A stretch of DNA of 6,726 bases from an uncultured Oscillospiraceae bacterium (GCA_934511545.1 CAKSWM010000078.1:1-6726); one strand, 5' to 3'. Positions 1 to 5,701 are shown, numbered from the stretch's first letter. Numbers and translations: made by a program. Notes: a model not told the origin generated them from the letters alone.

Positions 1-147
1 GTGTTTGTTTCGCTTGCGTCGGCGCAGGGCGTTTTCACCCGTGCGCTCAGGCTCGGACACATGATAACAAGGGAGCGCTGCCGCATCCTTGCCTGCAACC
101 ACGCGCTTGACATGCTGCGCAGATATCTGACCGGACTTCCCGTTTGA
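1..147 (+). CDS. cinA: C-terminus of CinA-like nicotinamide-nucleotide amidase (5' truncated by window edge)
   Basis: The frame is open from the first base to a TGA at 145-147 and gives 48 residues. The stretch VFVSLASAQGVFTRALRLG, then an Arg-rich RERCR turn and a closing helix ALDMLRRYL, fits the end of the CinA C-terminal domain: a beta strand following the conserved Gly-Thr-Val, a strand ending in Arg-x-x-x-x-Gly, then an Arg-rich helix ending in LRR. In characterised members this domain deamidates nicotinamide mononucleotide to nicotinate mononucleotide in pyridine nucleotide salvage. The N-terminal molybdopterin-binding-like (COG1058) domain, if present, lies outside the window. The first GTG is an internal codon, not a start. 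Identification rests on about 45 residues of pattern similarity, so it is likely but not certain. The gene ends 31 bp before the rpsF promoter and is probably a separate transcription unit. Confidence 0.68.
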   Translation: MFVSLASAQGVFTRALRLGHMITRERCRILACNHALDMLRRYLTGLPV

Positions 148-178
148 CATAAAGCGAAACAAAAAACGATTGAAAATG

Positions 179-206
179 TTGACTTTTTGGAAAACCAGTG
201 TATAAT
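179..206 (+). promoter_or_regulatory. Sigma-A-type promoter for rpsF-ssb-rpsR
   Basis: TTGACT (179-184) matches the -35 consensus in five of six positions, and TATAAT (201-206) is a perfect -10, with a 16-bp spacer. A TG directly precedes the -10. Transcription is expected to begin near 213, giving a leader of about 70 nt before rpsF. The site lies in an AT-rich gap after the CinA-like gene and is the only good promoter ahead of the ribosomal operon. Confidence 0.8.
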
Positions 207-239
207 AATTAAGCCTGTTCATGTAAACGGGCTGTCCTT

Positions 240-256
240 GCTCCCATTTTGGGGGC
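240..256 (+). promoter_or_regulatory. Short hairpin in the rpsF mRNA leader
   Basis: GCTCCCA (240-246) can pair with TGGGGGC (250-256) across a TTT loop, giving seven pairs including one G-U. GTC (234-236) and GAC (262-264) could extend it through internal loops. It ends 12 nt before the Shine-Dalgarno sequence of rpsF. In many bacteria rpsF leaders carry an RNA bound by the S6:S18 dimer for feedback control, but the CCG element typical of that RNA is absent here. A regulatory role is therefore only a possibility. Confidence 0.3.
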
Positions 257-281
257 CATAAGACCAGAAGGAGGTGCAAAA

Positions 282-578
282 ATGGCAAAAACAAGCGAAA
301 AGTACGAGCTCATGTACATCATCAACCCCAACTTCAGCGAGGAAGAGACCGCTGCTGTGGTTGAAAAGTTCAAGGCGCTTGTCGAGCAGAACGGCACACT
401 TGACGAAATGGAGGAGATCGGTAAGCGCAAGCTCGCTTACGAGATCAACTACCTTTCCGAAGGTTACTACGTCCTCGTCAAGTTCACCAGCGCTCCCGAT
501 TTCCCCGCGGAGCTCGACCGTGTTCTCGGCATTACCGACGGCATTATGCGCAGCCTGATTACTCTGCGCGCAGAGTAA
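282..578 (+). CDS. rpsF: 30S ribosomal protein S6
   Basis: The 98-residue product has the S6 hallmarks: the opening strand YELMYIINPNF (residues 8-18), the central KRKLAYEINYLSEGYYVLVKF (49-69 region) and the final helix and strand near GIMRSLITLR (87-96). S6 binds the 16S rRNA central domain as a heterodimer with S18, whose gene is third in this operon. The usual family length is about 95-135 residues, so it is complete. The start is the ATG at 282, because AAGGAGG (268-274) sits seven bases upstream. A TTG at 249 in the same frame would run through this ribosome binding site and is rejected. ssb follows after 13 nt. Expression is probably driven from the promoter at 179-206. Confidence 0.97.
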   Translation: MAKTSEKYELMYIINPNFSEEETAAVVEKFKALVEQNGTLDEMEEIGKRKLAYEINYLSEGYYVLVKFTSAPDFPAELDRVLGITDGIMRSLITLRAE

Positions 579-591
579 GGGAGGGCTTGCG

Positions 592-1086
592 ATGCTTAAC
601 CACATCACCATCATGGGCCGCCTGACTGCTGATCCCGAACTGCGCTATACGCAGAGCGGCGTTGCCGTCGCGTCCTTCCGCGTTGCGGTGGACCGCGATT
701 ATCAGCCCAGAGACGGCGGAGAAAAACAGACAGATTTCATCAGTGTCGTCGCATGGCGGCAGACGGGTGAGTTCGTCTCCAAGTACTTCAGCAAGGGAAG
801 CATGATCGTTGTCAGCGGCCGTTTGCAGATGCGCGACTGGACTGACAAGGAAGGCGGAAAACGTACCACGGCCGAGGTCGTTGCCGACAATGTCTATTTC
901 GGCGAGTCCAGACGCAGCCGTGACGAGGGCGCCGGCGCATACCGTGCCGAGCCCCGCCAGAACAGCCAGCAGGGCGGTTATGGCCAGAACAGCTACAGCG
1001 GCTACAATTCCGGCTTTAACAGCGCGCCCTCCGGCGGCAGTGCCTTTGAAGAACTTGACGACGGAGACGGAGAGCTCCCGTTCTAA
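592..1086 (+). CDS. ssb: Single-stranded DNA-binding protein SSB
   Basis: The product has 164 residues, the usual length for bacterial SSB. The N-terminal OB fold spans about residues 1-105, starting MLNHITIMGRLTADPELRYT and containing the DFISVVAWRQTGEFV segment whose Trp55 corresponds to a DNA-stacking residue. A flexible Gly/Gln/Asn/Ser/Tyr-rich linker (about 106-150) follows. The acidic tip ends DDGDGELPF, matching the DDDIPF-type tail that recruits replication and repair partners such as RecO, RecG, PriA and exonucleases. It binds ssDNA as a homotetramer during replication, repair and recombination. The ribosome binding site GGGAGG (579-584) lies seven bases before the ATG. Placement between rpsF and rpsR is the standard Firmicutes order and identifies it as the housekeeping copy, not a plasmid or phage SSB. 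Confidence 0.97.
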   Translation: MLNHITIMGRLTADPELRYTQSGVAVASFRVAVDRDYQPRDGGEKQTDFISVVAWRQTGEFVSKYFSKGSMIVVSGRLQMRDWTDKEGGKRTTAEVVADNVYFGESRRSRDEGAGAYRAEPRQNSQQGGYGQNSYSGYNSGFNSAPSGGSAFEELDDGDGELPF

Positions 1087-1110
1087 TTAATTTTACAGGA
1101 GGAAAAAGCC

Positions 1111-1344
1111 TTGGCTTTCGATCGCAACAAGAGTCGTAAGCGCAGGAAGGTTTGCCAGTTCTGCGTCGATAAGGCCACCTATATCGACTATAAGGACACC
1201 GCAAAGCTCCGCCGCTACGTTTCCGAGCGCGGCAAGATCCTTCCCCGCCGCACCACCGGAACCTGCGCTCAGCATCAGCGCAATCTTACCGAGGCCATCA
1301 AGCGCGCCCGTCAGGTCGCTCTGATGCCCTACGTTATCGACTGA
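1111..1344 (+). CDS. rpsR: 30S ribosomal protein S18
   Basis: The product has 77 residues, typical for S18, with a basic N-terminus, KVCQFCVDK at 13-21, the conserved [20 protein letters not shown] segment (27-46), and [19 protein letters not shown] (49-67). S18 partners with S6 on the small-subunit platform. Cys15, Cys18, Cys52 and His55 form a CxxC...CxxH pattern that could hold zinc, as in cysteine-bearing S18 versions; this is inferred. The start codon is TTG: AGGAGG (1097-1102) lies eight bases upstream, and the residues that follow ([14 protein letters not shown]) align with the normal S18 N-terminus. It ends with three different stop codons in a row (TGA TAA TAG, 1342-1350). It is the last gene of the operon, 24 nt after ssb. 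Confidence 0.96.
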   Translation: MAFDRNKSRKRRKVCQFCVDKATYIDYKDTAKLRRYVSERGKILPRRTTGTCAQHQRNLTEAIKRARQVALMPYVID

Positions 1345-1363
1345 TAATAGTTATTCATTAAAG

Positions 1364-1400
1364 AAACAGGCTCCCAATGGGGAGCCTGTTTTTTTATTTT
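1364..1400 (+). terminator. Intrinsic terminator of the rpsF-ssb-rpsR operon
   Basis: AACAGGCTCCC (1365-1375) pairs perfectly with GGGAGCCTGTT (1380-1390) around a four-base loop. A T-rich tract broken by a single A follows, running to about 1401. An A-T pair at 1364/1391 can extend the stem. It lies 20 nt after the S18 stop and separates the housekeeping operon from the PadR operon. Confidence 0.95.
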
Positions 1401-1436
1401 TCGCCGGAGAGAGAATAAATTATTTTAAAAACACTA

Positions 1437-1464
1437 TTGACATTATGAAACTATTGAATATACA
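1437..1464 (+). promoter_or_regulatory. Promoter of the padR-DUF1700-SDR operon
   Basis: TTGACA (1437-1442) is a perfect -35. TATACA (1459-1464) is a weaker -10 after a 16-bp spacer, giving a start near 1471 and a leader of about 30 nt. The octamer ACTATTGA occurs twice, at 1433-1440 and 1450-1457, so the second copy sits inside the spacer. A strong -35, a weak -10 and an overlapping palindrome suit a repressible promoter, most simply one controlled by the PadR protein it expresses. Confidence 0.65.
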
Positions 1465-1476
1465 CACAGTAGTGTA
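1461..1476. promoter_or_regulatory. Candidate PadR operator, TACAC-N6-GTGTA
   Basis: TACAC (1461-1465) and GTGTA (1472-1476) form a perfect inverted repeat with six bases between. It overlaps the -10 hexamer and the expected transcription start. A further ACACTA at 1431-1436, just before the -35, is the reverse complement of TAGTGT at 1470-1475 and could be a second half-site. PadR-family dimers bind inverted repeats of this size near their own promoters. That this PadR binds here is inferred from position and symmetry. Confidence 0.5.
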
Positions 1477-1502
1477 AGGACGAAATATGAAAGGAGCCGC
1501 GT

Positions 1503-1829
1503 ATGAACACGCAATATAAAAAAGGTGTGCTGGAGCTTTGTGTGCTGTCGCTGCTGCACAGGAGGGACTGTTACGGATATGAGATATCCGAGATGCTCTC
1601 CCGGCACATTGACATTGCGGACGGAACGGTTTATCCGCTTCTGCGGAAGCTTAAAGCGGACGGACTGCTCACGACCTACTTGCAGGAGGAAAGCGGCGGA
1701 CCGCCGCGCAAATACTATAAGCTCACGGAGCTTGGCAGAGAGATCTATCAGAATGAGCGTGCGGAGTATCTGAAGTTTGCGCGGTCTGTAAGAACGTTAT
1801 TGGAGGATGATAGCGATGACAAGGAATGA
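1503..1829 (+). CDS. PadR-family winged-helix transcriptional repressor
   Basis: The 108-residue product has the PadR signature throughout: an N-terminal helix KKGVLELCVLSLLHRRDCYGYEI (residues 6-28), the recognition-helix region IADGTVYPLLRKLKADGLL (38-56), and the wing PPRKYYKLTELGRE (67-80). A short C-terminal helix (81-101) would provide dimer contacts. This is the small PadR subfamily, as found with DUF1700 proteins. Such regulators are usually autorepressors released by a ligand or envelope signal; the ligand cannot be told here. The ATG at 1503 is preceded by AAAGGAG (1490-1496) six bases upstream. The gene overlaps the next one by 14 nt, so translation of the two is probably coupled. 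The palindrome at 1461-1476 is the likely target. Confidence 0.93.
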   Translation: MNTQYKKGVLELCVLSLLHRRDCYGYEISEMLSRHIDIADGTVYPLLRKLKADGLLTTYLQEESGGPPRKYYKLTELGREIYQNERAEYLKFARSVRTLLEDDSDDKE

Positions 1830-2535
1830 ATTCATGATGCGGCTGGAAAACGAGCTGCGCAGAAGGAACGTTGCGGACAGCGCCGACGTGATCGAGGAAT
1901 ATGAGCAGCATTTTGCCTTTAAGCTGGCCGACGGATATTCGGAAGAAGAAATCGCCGCAAAGCTGGGAACGCCGGAGGAGCTGGCCGCACAGTTCGGCGA
2001 GACGGACGAAGCGAAAAAGTCCGGCGGAAGCAAAGCGCTTGTCGCTGCCGTACTGTGCTTTGCAGACCTGTTTGCCGGTATGTTCTTCGTGCTGCTGGCC
2101 GGGTTCGGCATCGTGATGGCGGCATCGGCGCTATCCTTTGCCGCGCTGTCGGTATGTCTTTTCGGAAACCTCAGCATTTACGGCATGATCCCCTCCATGC
2201 CGTACTGGTGCGGCGCTGTTCTGGCGCTGTTCTCTGCGGCGCTGGCCGTGCTGATCGCCGTCGGCTGCGTTTACTATGCAGCGTTCCTGCGCCAGCTTAT
2301 ACGCTCCTTCGGCCGCTTCCAGCACAATGCGCTGGCTTCCGCCTCCGGCGAAGCGGTGCTGCCCGCGCTTGCGATCGATCCGCGGTTCTCCGCAAAGACA
2401 AAGCGCCGTCTGCGCAGTCTGGCGCTTGTATCGCTGGCATTGTTTGCCGCCTGCTTTGTCCTGTCCTATGTTGTGTGCGCCCTGTCTGCCGGAAGCTTGC
2501 AGTTCTGGCATGTCTGGGGTTGGTTCCTGAACTGA
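1816..2535 (+). CDS. DUF1700/HAAS-domain integral membrane protein
   Basis: The product has 239 residues. Residues 1-62 form the helical HAAS/DUF1700 domain, visible in VIEEYEQHFAFKLADGYSEE followed by IAAKLGTPEELAAQF, the standard motif with the LG-x-PEE-x-A turn. A polar linker (63-73) leads to hydrophobic segments at about 74-100, 100-117, 131-157 and 201-224, so roughly four membrane helices are expected. Genes of this family typically follow a small PadR gene and are thought to act with it in sensing or regulating envelope functions; the biochemical role is unknown. The start at 1816 is preferred because GGAGG (1802-1806) lies nine bases away, whereas an in-frame ATG at 1807 touches the ribosome binding site. 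It overlaps padR by 14 nt and ends 12 nt before the next gene. The DUF4097 partner often found next to this pair is not present. Confidence 0.88.
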   Translation: MTRNEFMMRLENELRRRNVADSADVIEEYEQHFAFKLADGYSEEEIAAKLGTPEELAAQFGETDEAKKSGGSKALVAAVLCFADLFAGMFFVLLAGFGIVMAASALSFAALSVCLFGNLSIYGMIPSMPYWCGAVLALFSAALAVLIAVGCVYYAAFLRQLIRSFGRFQHNALASASGEAVLPALAIDPRFSAKTKRRLRSLALVSLALFAACFVLSYVVCALSAGSLQFWHVWGWFLN

Positions 2536-2547
2536 GGTGAAGCTTTT

Positions 2548-2937
2548 ATGTACGGCCTGAACGCAGTTGCGCTTATATTCTTCGGCTGCATCAATGTGAC
2601 GGCGTACCGGCTTTGCAAGTGCCCGGAAGATAAACGCAGAACAGTCATTCTGGCGCTGTGCGCGGTACTTCTTTTCGGCAATCTGCTTCGCTATTGCGTC
2701 GTTTACCCGTTTATTAAGGGCGTTGTAATGCGCCCGGTGGAGTTTTCCGCTGTTGCATACTTCGCCGTTCCCGCAATATTGCTGACTTCGAAAAAGCGGA
2801 TGCACAGCTGGGCGGCCTATTCGGGGCTGATGGCCGGTTTCTTCTACTACATGGCGATGATCACAGCGGGGCGGCATCAAACCGGAGATCCCTGCGCAGA
2901 CTTACGCTTTTCTTTGCAAGGAAGAATCTGCGCCTGA
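2548..2937 (+). CDS. Small hydrophobic membrane protein, reading frame probably broken near residue 108
   Basis: I do not recognise this protein with certainty. As read it is 129 residues. The ATG is preceded by GAGGTGA (2534-2540) at seven bases. Hydrophobic segments lie at about residues 3-21, 32-53, 63-80 and 87-107, suggesting four membrane helices; the layout loosely recalls YwaF/TMEM164-type membrane proteins, but not strongly enough to assign. The first 108 residues have normal composition. After AMITAG the frame becomes a short polar tail (RHQTGDPCADLRFSLQGRICA) unlike the rest. Dropping one G from the run at 2868-2871 continues the protein in the neighbouring frame for 65 more residues to a stop that overlaps the SDR1 start. 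The 129-residue product is therefore probably a truncated form of a protein of about 173 residues. It could be a recent mutation, a sequencing error or, less likely, programmed frameshifting. Confidence 0.6.
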   Translation: MYGLNAVALIFFGCINVTAYRLCKCPEDKRRTVILALCAVLLFGNLLRYCVVYPFIKGVVMRPVEFSAVAYFAVPAILLTSKKRMHSWAAYSGLMAGFFYYMAMITAGRHQTGDPCADLRFSLQGRICA

Positions 2938-3070
2938 CGGTTTGTATTACTACCTGTGCAGGAAACGCACATACAGCAAAGAGGTCACATCCCAAAACGC
3001 GGATCGCCTGTTCGCGCTCAGTGAGCGGCTCTGCGGAATTTCTTACGGTAAGGAGGAAACGCGATGGTGA
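2861..3070 (+). pseudogene. Out-of-frame C-terminal part of the preceding membrane-protein gene
   Basis: This frame is open from just after a TGA (2858-2860) to a TGA at 3068-3070 and has no good start of its own. From 2873 it reads 65 residues with protein-like character: GIKPEIPAQTYAFLCKEES, then GLYYYLCRKRTYSKEV, an amphipathic helix ADRLFALSERLCG, and the end SYGKEETRW. Its stop lies in ATGGTGA, so it overlaps the SDR1 start by seven bases, the usual layout of translationally coupled operon genes. It therefore looks like the true C-terminus of the gene beginning at 2548, displaced by one extra base near 2868-2871. An alternative is a deletion that joined the front of one gene to the end of another. 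Where a translation frame is needed, 2548-2871 plus 2873-3070 gives about 173 residues. Confidence 0.55.
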
Positions 3071-3876
3071 ATGTTCTGATCACGGGCGCTGCGGGCGGCC
3101 TGGGCCGCGCGATGGCAATGGAGTGCGGTAAGCGCGGCTATAATCTCTTCCTGACCGACGTGAACGAGGACGGCCTGCGCCGGGTGCAGACCGGTCTGGA
3201 GCGGCAGTTCGGCGTGACTGTTGCGGTAAAGGCGTGCGACCTGACGGACCCGGCAAGCGTGGATGCGCTGCTACGGATCATAGATGAGCAAGACCTCCGC
3301 TTTGATATGCTGCTGAACATCGCGGGCGTGGATTTTGAGGGCGGTTTTCTCTCCCGCGACCGTGAGCATGTCGTCAGAATCGTGACGCTCAACGACGCCG
3401 GGACGCTGCGCATCACCCATGCGATACTGGAGCGCCGCAGGCCGGACCGGCATTTCACGGCTGTTTTTGTCTCGAGCCTCGCCTCCATGTTTCCCATGCC
3501 GCTGAAGGCAACCTACGCCGCGTCCAAGCGATTTCTGCTGGACTTTGCCACCTCGCTCCGGCAGGAGCTGAAGGCGCAGGATGCAAATGCGCTGGTGCTG
3601 TGTCCGGCTGGTATGGTAACGACGCGGGAAAACGCGGAGGCCATCGCTGCGCAGGGTTTCTGGGGCGATGTGACCACAAATCCGCTGGAGATCGTTGCGC
3701 GCAAAACGCTGGACCGCGCGCTGGCGGGCAGGGCGATATATATTCCCGGCGGATTGAACCGCGCCCTCTCCGCGCTCGGCAAGGTCATCCCCCGCACATG
3801 GGTCGCCGGGATCATCTATCGCCGCTGGAACCGCGCCCAGCAAAAATGGCTGAGCACCGCCTGTGCGGCAAAATGA
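3064..3876 (+). CDS. Classical short-chain dehydrogenase/reductase (SDR1), DltE/ketoacyl-reductase-like
   Basis: The 270-residue product has every hallmark of an active classical SDR. The cofactor glycine motif TGAAGGLG is at 7-14. Asp32 at the end of beta-2 favours NAD(H). The CDLTD adenine-site motif is at 58-62 and NIAG at 85-88. The catalytic tetrad is Asn110, Ser138, Tyr151 and Lys155 (YAASK). It would interconvert a carbonyl and an alcohol; the substrate is unknown. After the Rossmann core, about 45 C-terminal residues (IPGGLNRAL...VIPRTWVAGIIYRRW) are hydrophobic and basic, as in DltE-like SDRs thought to touch the membrane or long acyl substrates. The ATG at 3064 has AGGAGG (3051-3056) seven bases before it. 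Its start overlaps the stop of the preceding frame, so it belongs to the PadR-controlled operon and is its last gene. Confidence 0.93.
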   Translation: MVNVLITGAAGGLGRAMAMECGKRGYNLFLTDVNEDGLRRVQTGLERQFGVTVAVKACDLTDPASVDALLRIIDEQDLRFDMLLNIAGVDFEGGFLSRDREHVVRIVTLNDAGTLRITHAILERRRPDRHFTAVFVSSLASMFPMPLKATYAASKRFLLDFATSLRQELKAQDANALVLCPAGMVTTRENAEAIAAQGFWGDVTTNPLEIVARKTLDRALAGRAIYIPGGLNRALSALGKVIPRTWVAGIIYRRWNRAQQKWLSTACAAK

Positions 3877-3934
3877 AGCCCGGAGCATATATGCTGCGCA
3901 CCGCGACAGGATATGCAGGAAGTTTCGGGCAGAC

Positions 3935-3985
3935 ACAGAGCCGGTATCCGGGAGGGTCATCTCCGGGATACCGGCTCTGTTTTTT
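3935..3985 (+). terminator. Intrinsic terminator after SDR1, in the convergent gap before the flavoprotein gene
   Basis: ACAGAGCCGGTATCC (3935-3949) pairs perfectly with GGATACCGGCTCTGT (3966-3980). One G-G mismatch, a GGAG/CTCC inner stem and a GGTCAT loop complete it. Six Ts (3980-3985) follow on the + strand. Read from the opposite side the same hairpin has no T-run, so it is a clear terminator only for SDR1, though it may slow polymerase arriving from the flavoprotein gene. A near-copy of the right arm, GCTCTGGGTCTG at 3986-3997, matches the reverse complement of 3930-3941 with one mismatch and could pair alternatively. The rest of 3877-4029 shows nothing else. Confidence 0.92.
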
Positions 3986-4029
3986 GCTCTGGGTCTGTGG
4001 TGATAACGGGTTGCAGGACGGAGAAAGCC

Positions 4030-5640
4030 TTATTTTCTGAAGGGCTGGTCCGTCAGAAGCTTGCCCAGAACACGGCCGTGGGTCATCGCCATGCCGATCA
4101 TATTTCCGCCGCTGGGCGTCGGATAGTACAGGAAATAGCGCCCGCCGAGAGTGTTGCCGGCGACGTAAAGGCCGGGGATCGCGTTCCCGTCCGCATCTGT
4201 TACGTTCATGCTGTTGTCCGTTGTAAGACCGCTCGGGCACATCGCGTCGGAATCGCCGGAGGCTTTGGCGTTCATCACCCTCCCGGCGTAGAACGGCGGC
4301 TTCTCGATCGGGATGAGGGCCTTTTTGTCCTTGCCGTAATCCTCGTCGAAGCCTGCGCGGCAGAGCTCGTTATAGCGCTCTATGCTCTTGAGCCAGCGAG
4401 CCTTGTCCTCACCGGTGTAGCCGAGGCGGTCGGCCAGCTCCGGAAGCGTGTCTGCGCCCCACATATGCCCGGTCTGACGTTCGGAGGTGGACAGGTTGCG
4501 CACATCGTATCCCTCCGTGCCGTGTTCGACGACATGGGAAATATCTTCCGCGGCCTGCTCAAGGTATGCCGGCATTGCCATGTCCGGCATGCTGTGCTGT
4601 ATGCCGTTTACCTTCAGGTATTCCATCCAGTTGGAGTCGAAAACCGTTGTGACGATCCCTCTGGGCTGGCGGTTCATCTGCGGCCCGATACAGTAGGTGT
4701 CCGACTCGTTGCAGAAGCGCTCGCCGCGGGCGTTGAGGGTCAGAAAAGCGGTCATGCCGAAAAACGGGGAGGCGTCATAAGGCATCGTTGTGTCGCGCAG
4801 TGCTATCTCCATATTGCCGCCCGCCCACACGCACATTTTGTGGCCGGCGTCCGTATTATTGCCGGTGGTCACGCACACGCCGCGCTTTCCGACGAAGCGC
4901 GCATACTCTCCGCTGCGGTTTTTTGCTATGACGGCGGTCACGCGGTCTCCGGTCTTCTCAAGGCACACGCCGCTCCAGCCGCAGAACCACTCCGCGCCCA
5001 GCTCTGCCGAACGCCTGACGGAGAACATCTCGACCTCGGACAGGCGGGAGTTGCCGTTTATCCCGACGGTTATCCCGCGCTCGGTTATGAGCTTGCCGCG
5101 GAACTGGAGAGTTCCCGCCCAGGTCTTGTTGCCGCCGGTCACGATCGGATATTCATTATAATACGCCTGATGTATGTTGCACTGGTCCTCGTCGAGGAGC
5201 GTGCTGTCCGCCGGGATCAGGGACAGGACGTGGTCGAGCATCTCGCCGGAGTTGCGAACGTACATGGAGATGAGGCGCTGGTTGACCCTGTGGCAGCCGC
5301 AGCGGAAATATTCCTGGATTATCTCCATCTCGTCATAGGGGCCGAAGCCGCGCTCGATGAAGTATCCGGAGTTATAGGTGCCGATCTGTTCGCCTGTCCA
5401 GTGCAGCTTTTCAAACTCCGGCTGTTTTTCCACGACGATCACCTTCGCGCCGCCCTCCGCCGCGGCGAGAGCGCACTGTACGCCCGCGTGACCCGCGCCG
5501 AGAACGATGACGTCCGCCTCATAGGTCGCGGTTATAAGAGAGGGATCCACTTCCGGAGCGGCGCCGGGCCAGCCGGGCTGGGTCTTGACATTCACCATTG
5601 ACGGGGGAGGTCCTTTTTCGGCCTTGGGCTTGTTATCCAT
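4030..5640 (-). CDS. FAD-dependent oxidoreductase, FAD_binding_2 (fumarate reductase/ketosteroid dehydrogenase) superfamily
   Basis: The 536-residue product opens with a Pro-rich segment of about 40 residues lacking a twin-arginine or other export signal, so it is probably cytoplasmic. The FAD Rossmann motif follows: VIVLGAGHAG with GxGxxG at 48-53, and Glu71 (VVEK) to bind the adenosine ribose. Further family landmarks are the CVTTGNNTDAGH segment (256-267) and the C-terminal FAD-binding block GLYVAGNTLGG (490-500), YYPTPSGGN (505-513) and GMAMTHGRVLGK (516-527). This architecture is shared by soluble fumarate, urocanate and enoate reductases and ketosteroid dehydrogenases. Tyr506 lies where ketosteroid dehydrogenases carry a YPG motif, but this does not settle the substrate. 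There is no cytochrome or FMN-binding domain, so electrons must come from a separate partner or soluble donor. The ATG at 5640 is chosen because AAAGGA (5655-5650) precedes it by nine bases; an in-frame GTG at 5670 lies upstream of that site and is rejected. It has its own promoter and is convergent to SDR1. Confidence 0.9.
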   Translation of the reverse strand: MDNKPKAEKGPPPSMVNVKTQPGWPGAAPEVDPSLITATYEADVIVLGAGHAGVQCALAAAEGGAKVIVVEKQPEFEKLHWTGEQIGTYNSGYFIERGFGPYDEMEIIQEYFRCGCHRVNQRLISMYVRNSGEMLDHVLSLIPADSTLLDEDQCNIHQAYYNEYPIVTGGNKTWAGTLQFRGKLITERGITVGINGNSRLSEVEMFSVRRSAELGAEWFCGWSGVCLEKTGDRVTAVIAKNRSGEYARFVGKRGVCVTTGNNTDAGHKMCVWAGGNMEIALRDTTMPYDASPFFGMTAFLTLNARGERFCNESDTYCIGPQMNRQPRGIVTTVFDSNWMEYLKVNGIQHSMPDMAMPAYLEQAAEDISHVVEHGTEGYDVRNLSTSERQTGHMWGADTLPELADRLGYTGEDKARWLKSIERYNELCRAGFDEDYGKDKKALIPIEKPPFYAGRVMNAKASGDSDAMCPSGLTTDNSMNVTDADGNAIPGLYVAGNTLGGRYFLYYPTPSGGNMIGMAMTHGRVLGKLLTDQPFRK

Positions 5641-5653
5641 GGAATCAGTTCCT

Positions 5654-5675
5654 TTCTTGTGAAAACGCACAAAAA
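5654..5675 (-). promoter_or_regulatory. Leader hairpin touching the flavoprotein ribosome binding site
   Basis: On the - strand TTTTTGTG (5675-5668) can pair with CACAAGAA (5661-5654) across a CGTTTT loop. This gives eight pairs with one G-U, its core being a perfect TTGTG/CACAA repeat. The 3' arm covers the first As of the AAAGGA Shine-Dalgarno sequence. It could lower initiation or serve as a DNA-binding site. The stem is AU-rich and weak, so either role is speculative. Confidence 0.25.
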
Positions 5676-5682
5676 TTACGTT

Positions 5683-5696
5683 GCACGCATACGTGC
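5683..5696. promoter_or_regulatory. Candidate operator, GCACG-N4-CGTGC palindrome at the flavoprotein transcription start
   Basis: GCACG (5683-5687) and CGTGC (5692-5696) form a perfect inverted repeat around CATA. On the - strand it begins about six bases after the -10 hexamer, so it covers the expected transcription start, a classic repressor position. GTGC/GCAC-like half-sites recur upstream in the alternating GTGCGTGTGCGTC at 5720-5732, between and over the promoter elements. No regulator gene lies beside it, so the binding protein is unknown. Confidence 0.4.
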
Positions 5697-5701
5697 TTTT
5701 A

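Noticed and set aside
234..264. S6:S18-binding autoregulatory RNA in the rpsF leader
   Set aside because: A hairpin is present, but no CCG trinucleotide, the key element of the known S6:S18 leader motif, occurs between the expected transcription start and rpsF. Only a generic hairpin is reported.
249..281. TTG start at 249 adding 11 residues to S6
   Set aside because: The extension would translate through the AAGGAGG ribosome binding site, and S6 normally starts a few residues before YELMYI, as given by the ATG at 282.
2131..2880. - strand open frame opposite the DUF1700 and membrane-protein genes
   Set aside because: It is Arg/Gln/His-rich without motif or ribosome binding site, and the + strand has a coherent operon with membrane segments and good starts.
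3913..5601. Long + strand open frame (562 codons) opposite the flavoprotein gene
   Set aside because: It is antisense to a clearly recognisable FAD protein, has no recognisable domains or ribosome binding site, begins inside the terminator region, and has the Ala/Val/His/Arg-rich composition expected of the reverse complement of GC-rich coding DNA.
5641..5670. GTG start at 5670 extending the flavoprotein by ten residues
   Set aside because: It would place the AAAGGA site inside the coding region, and the extra residues have no family support. The ATG at 5640 has the proper spacing.
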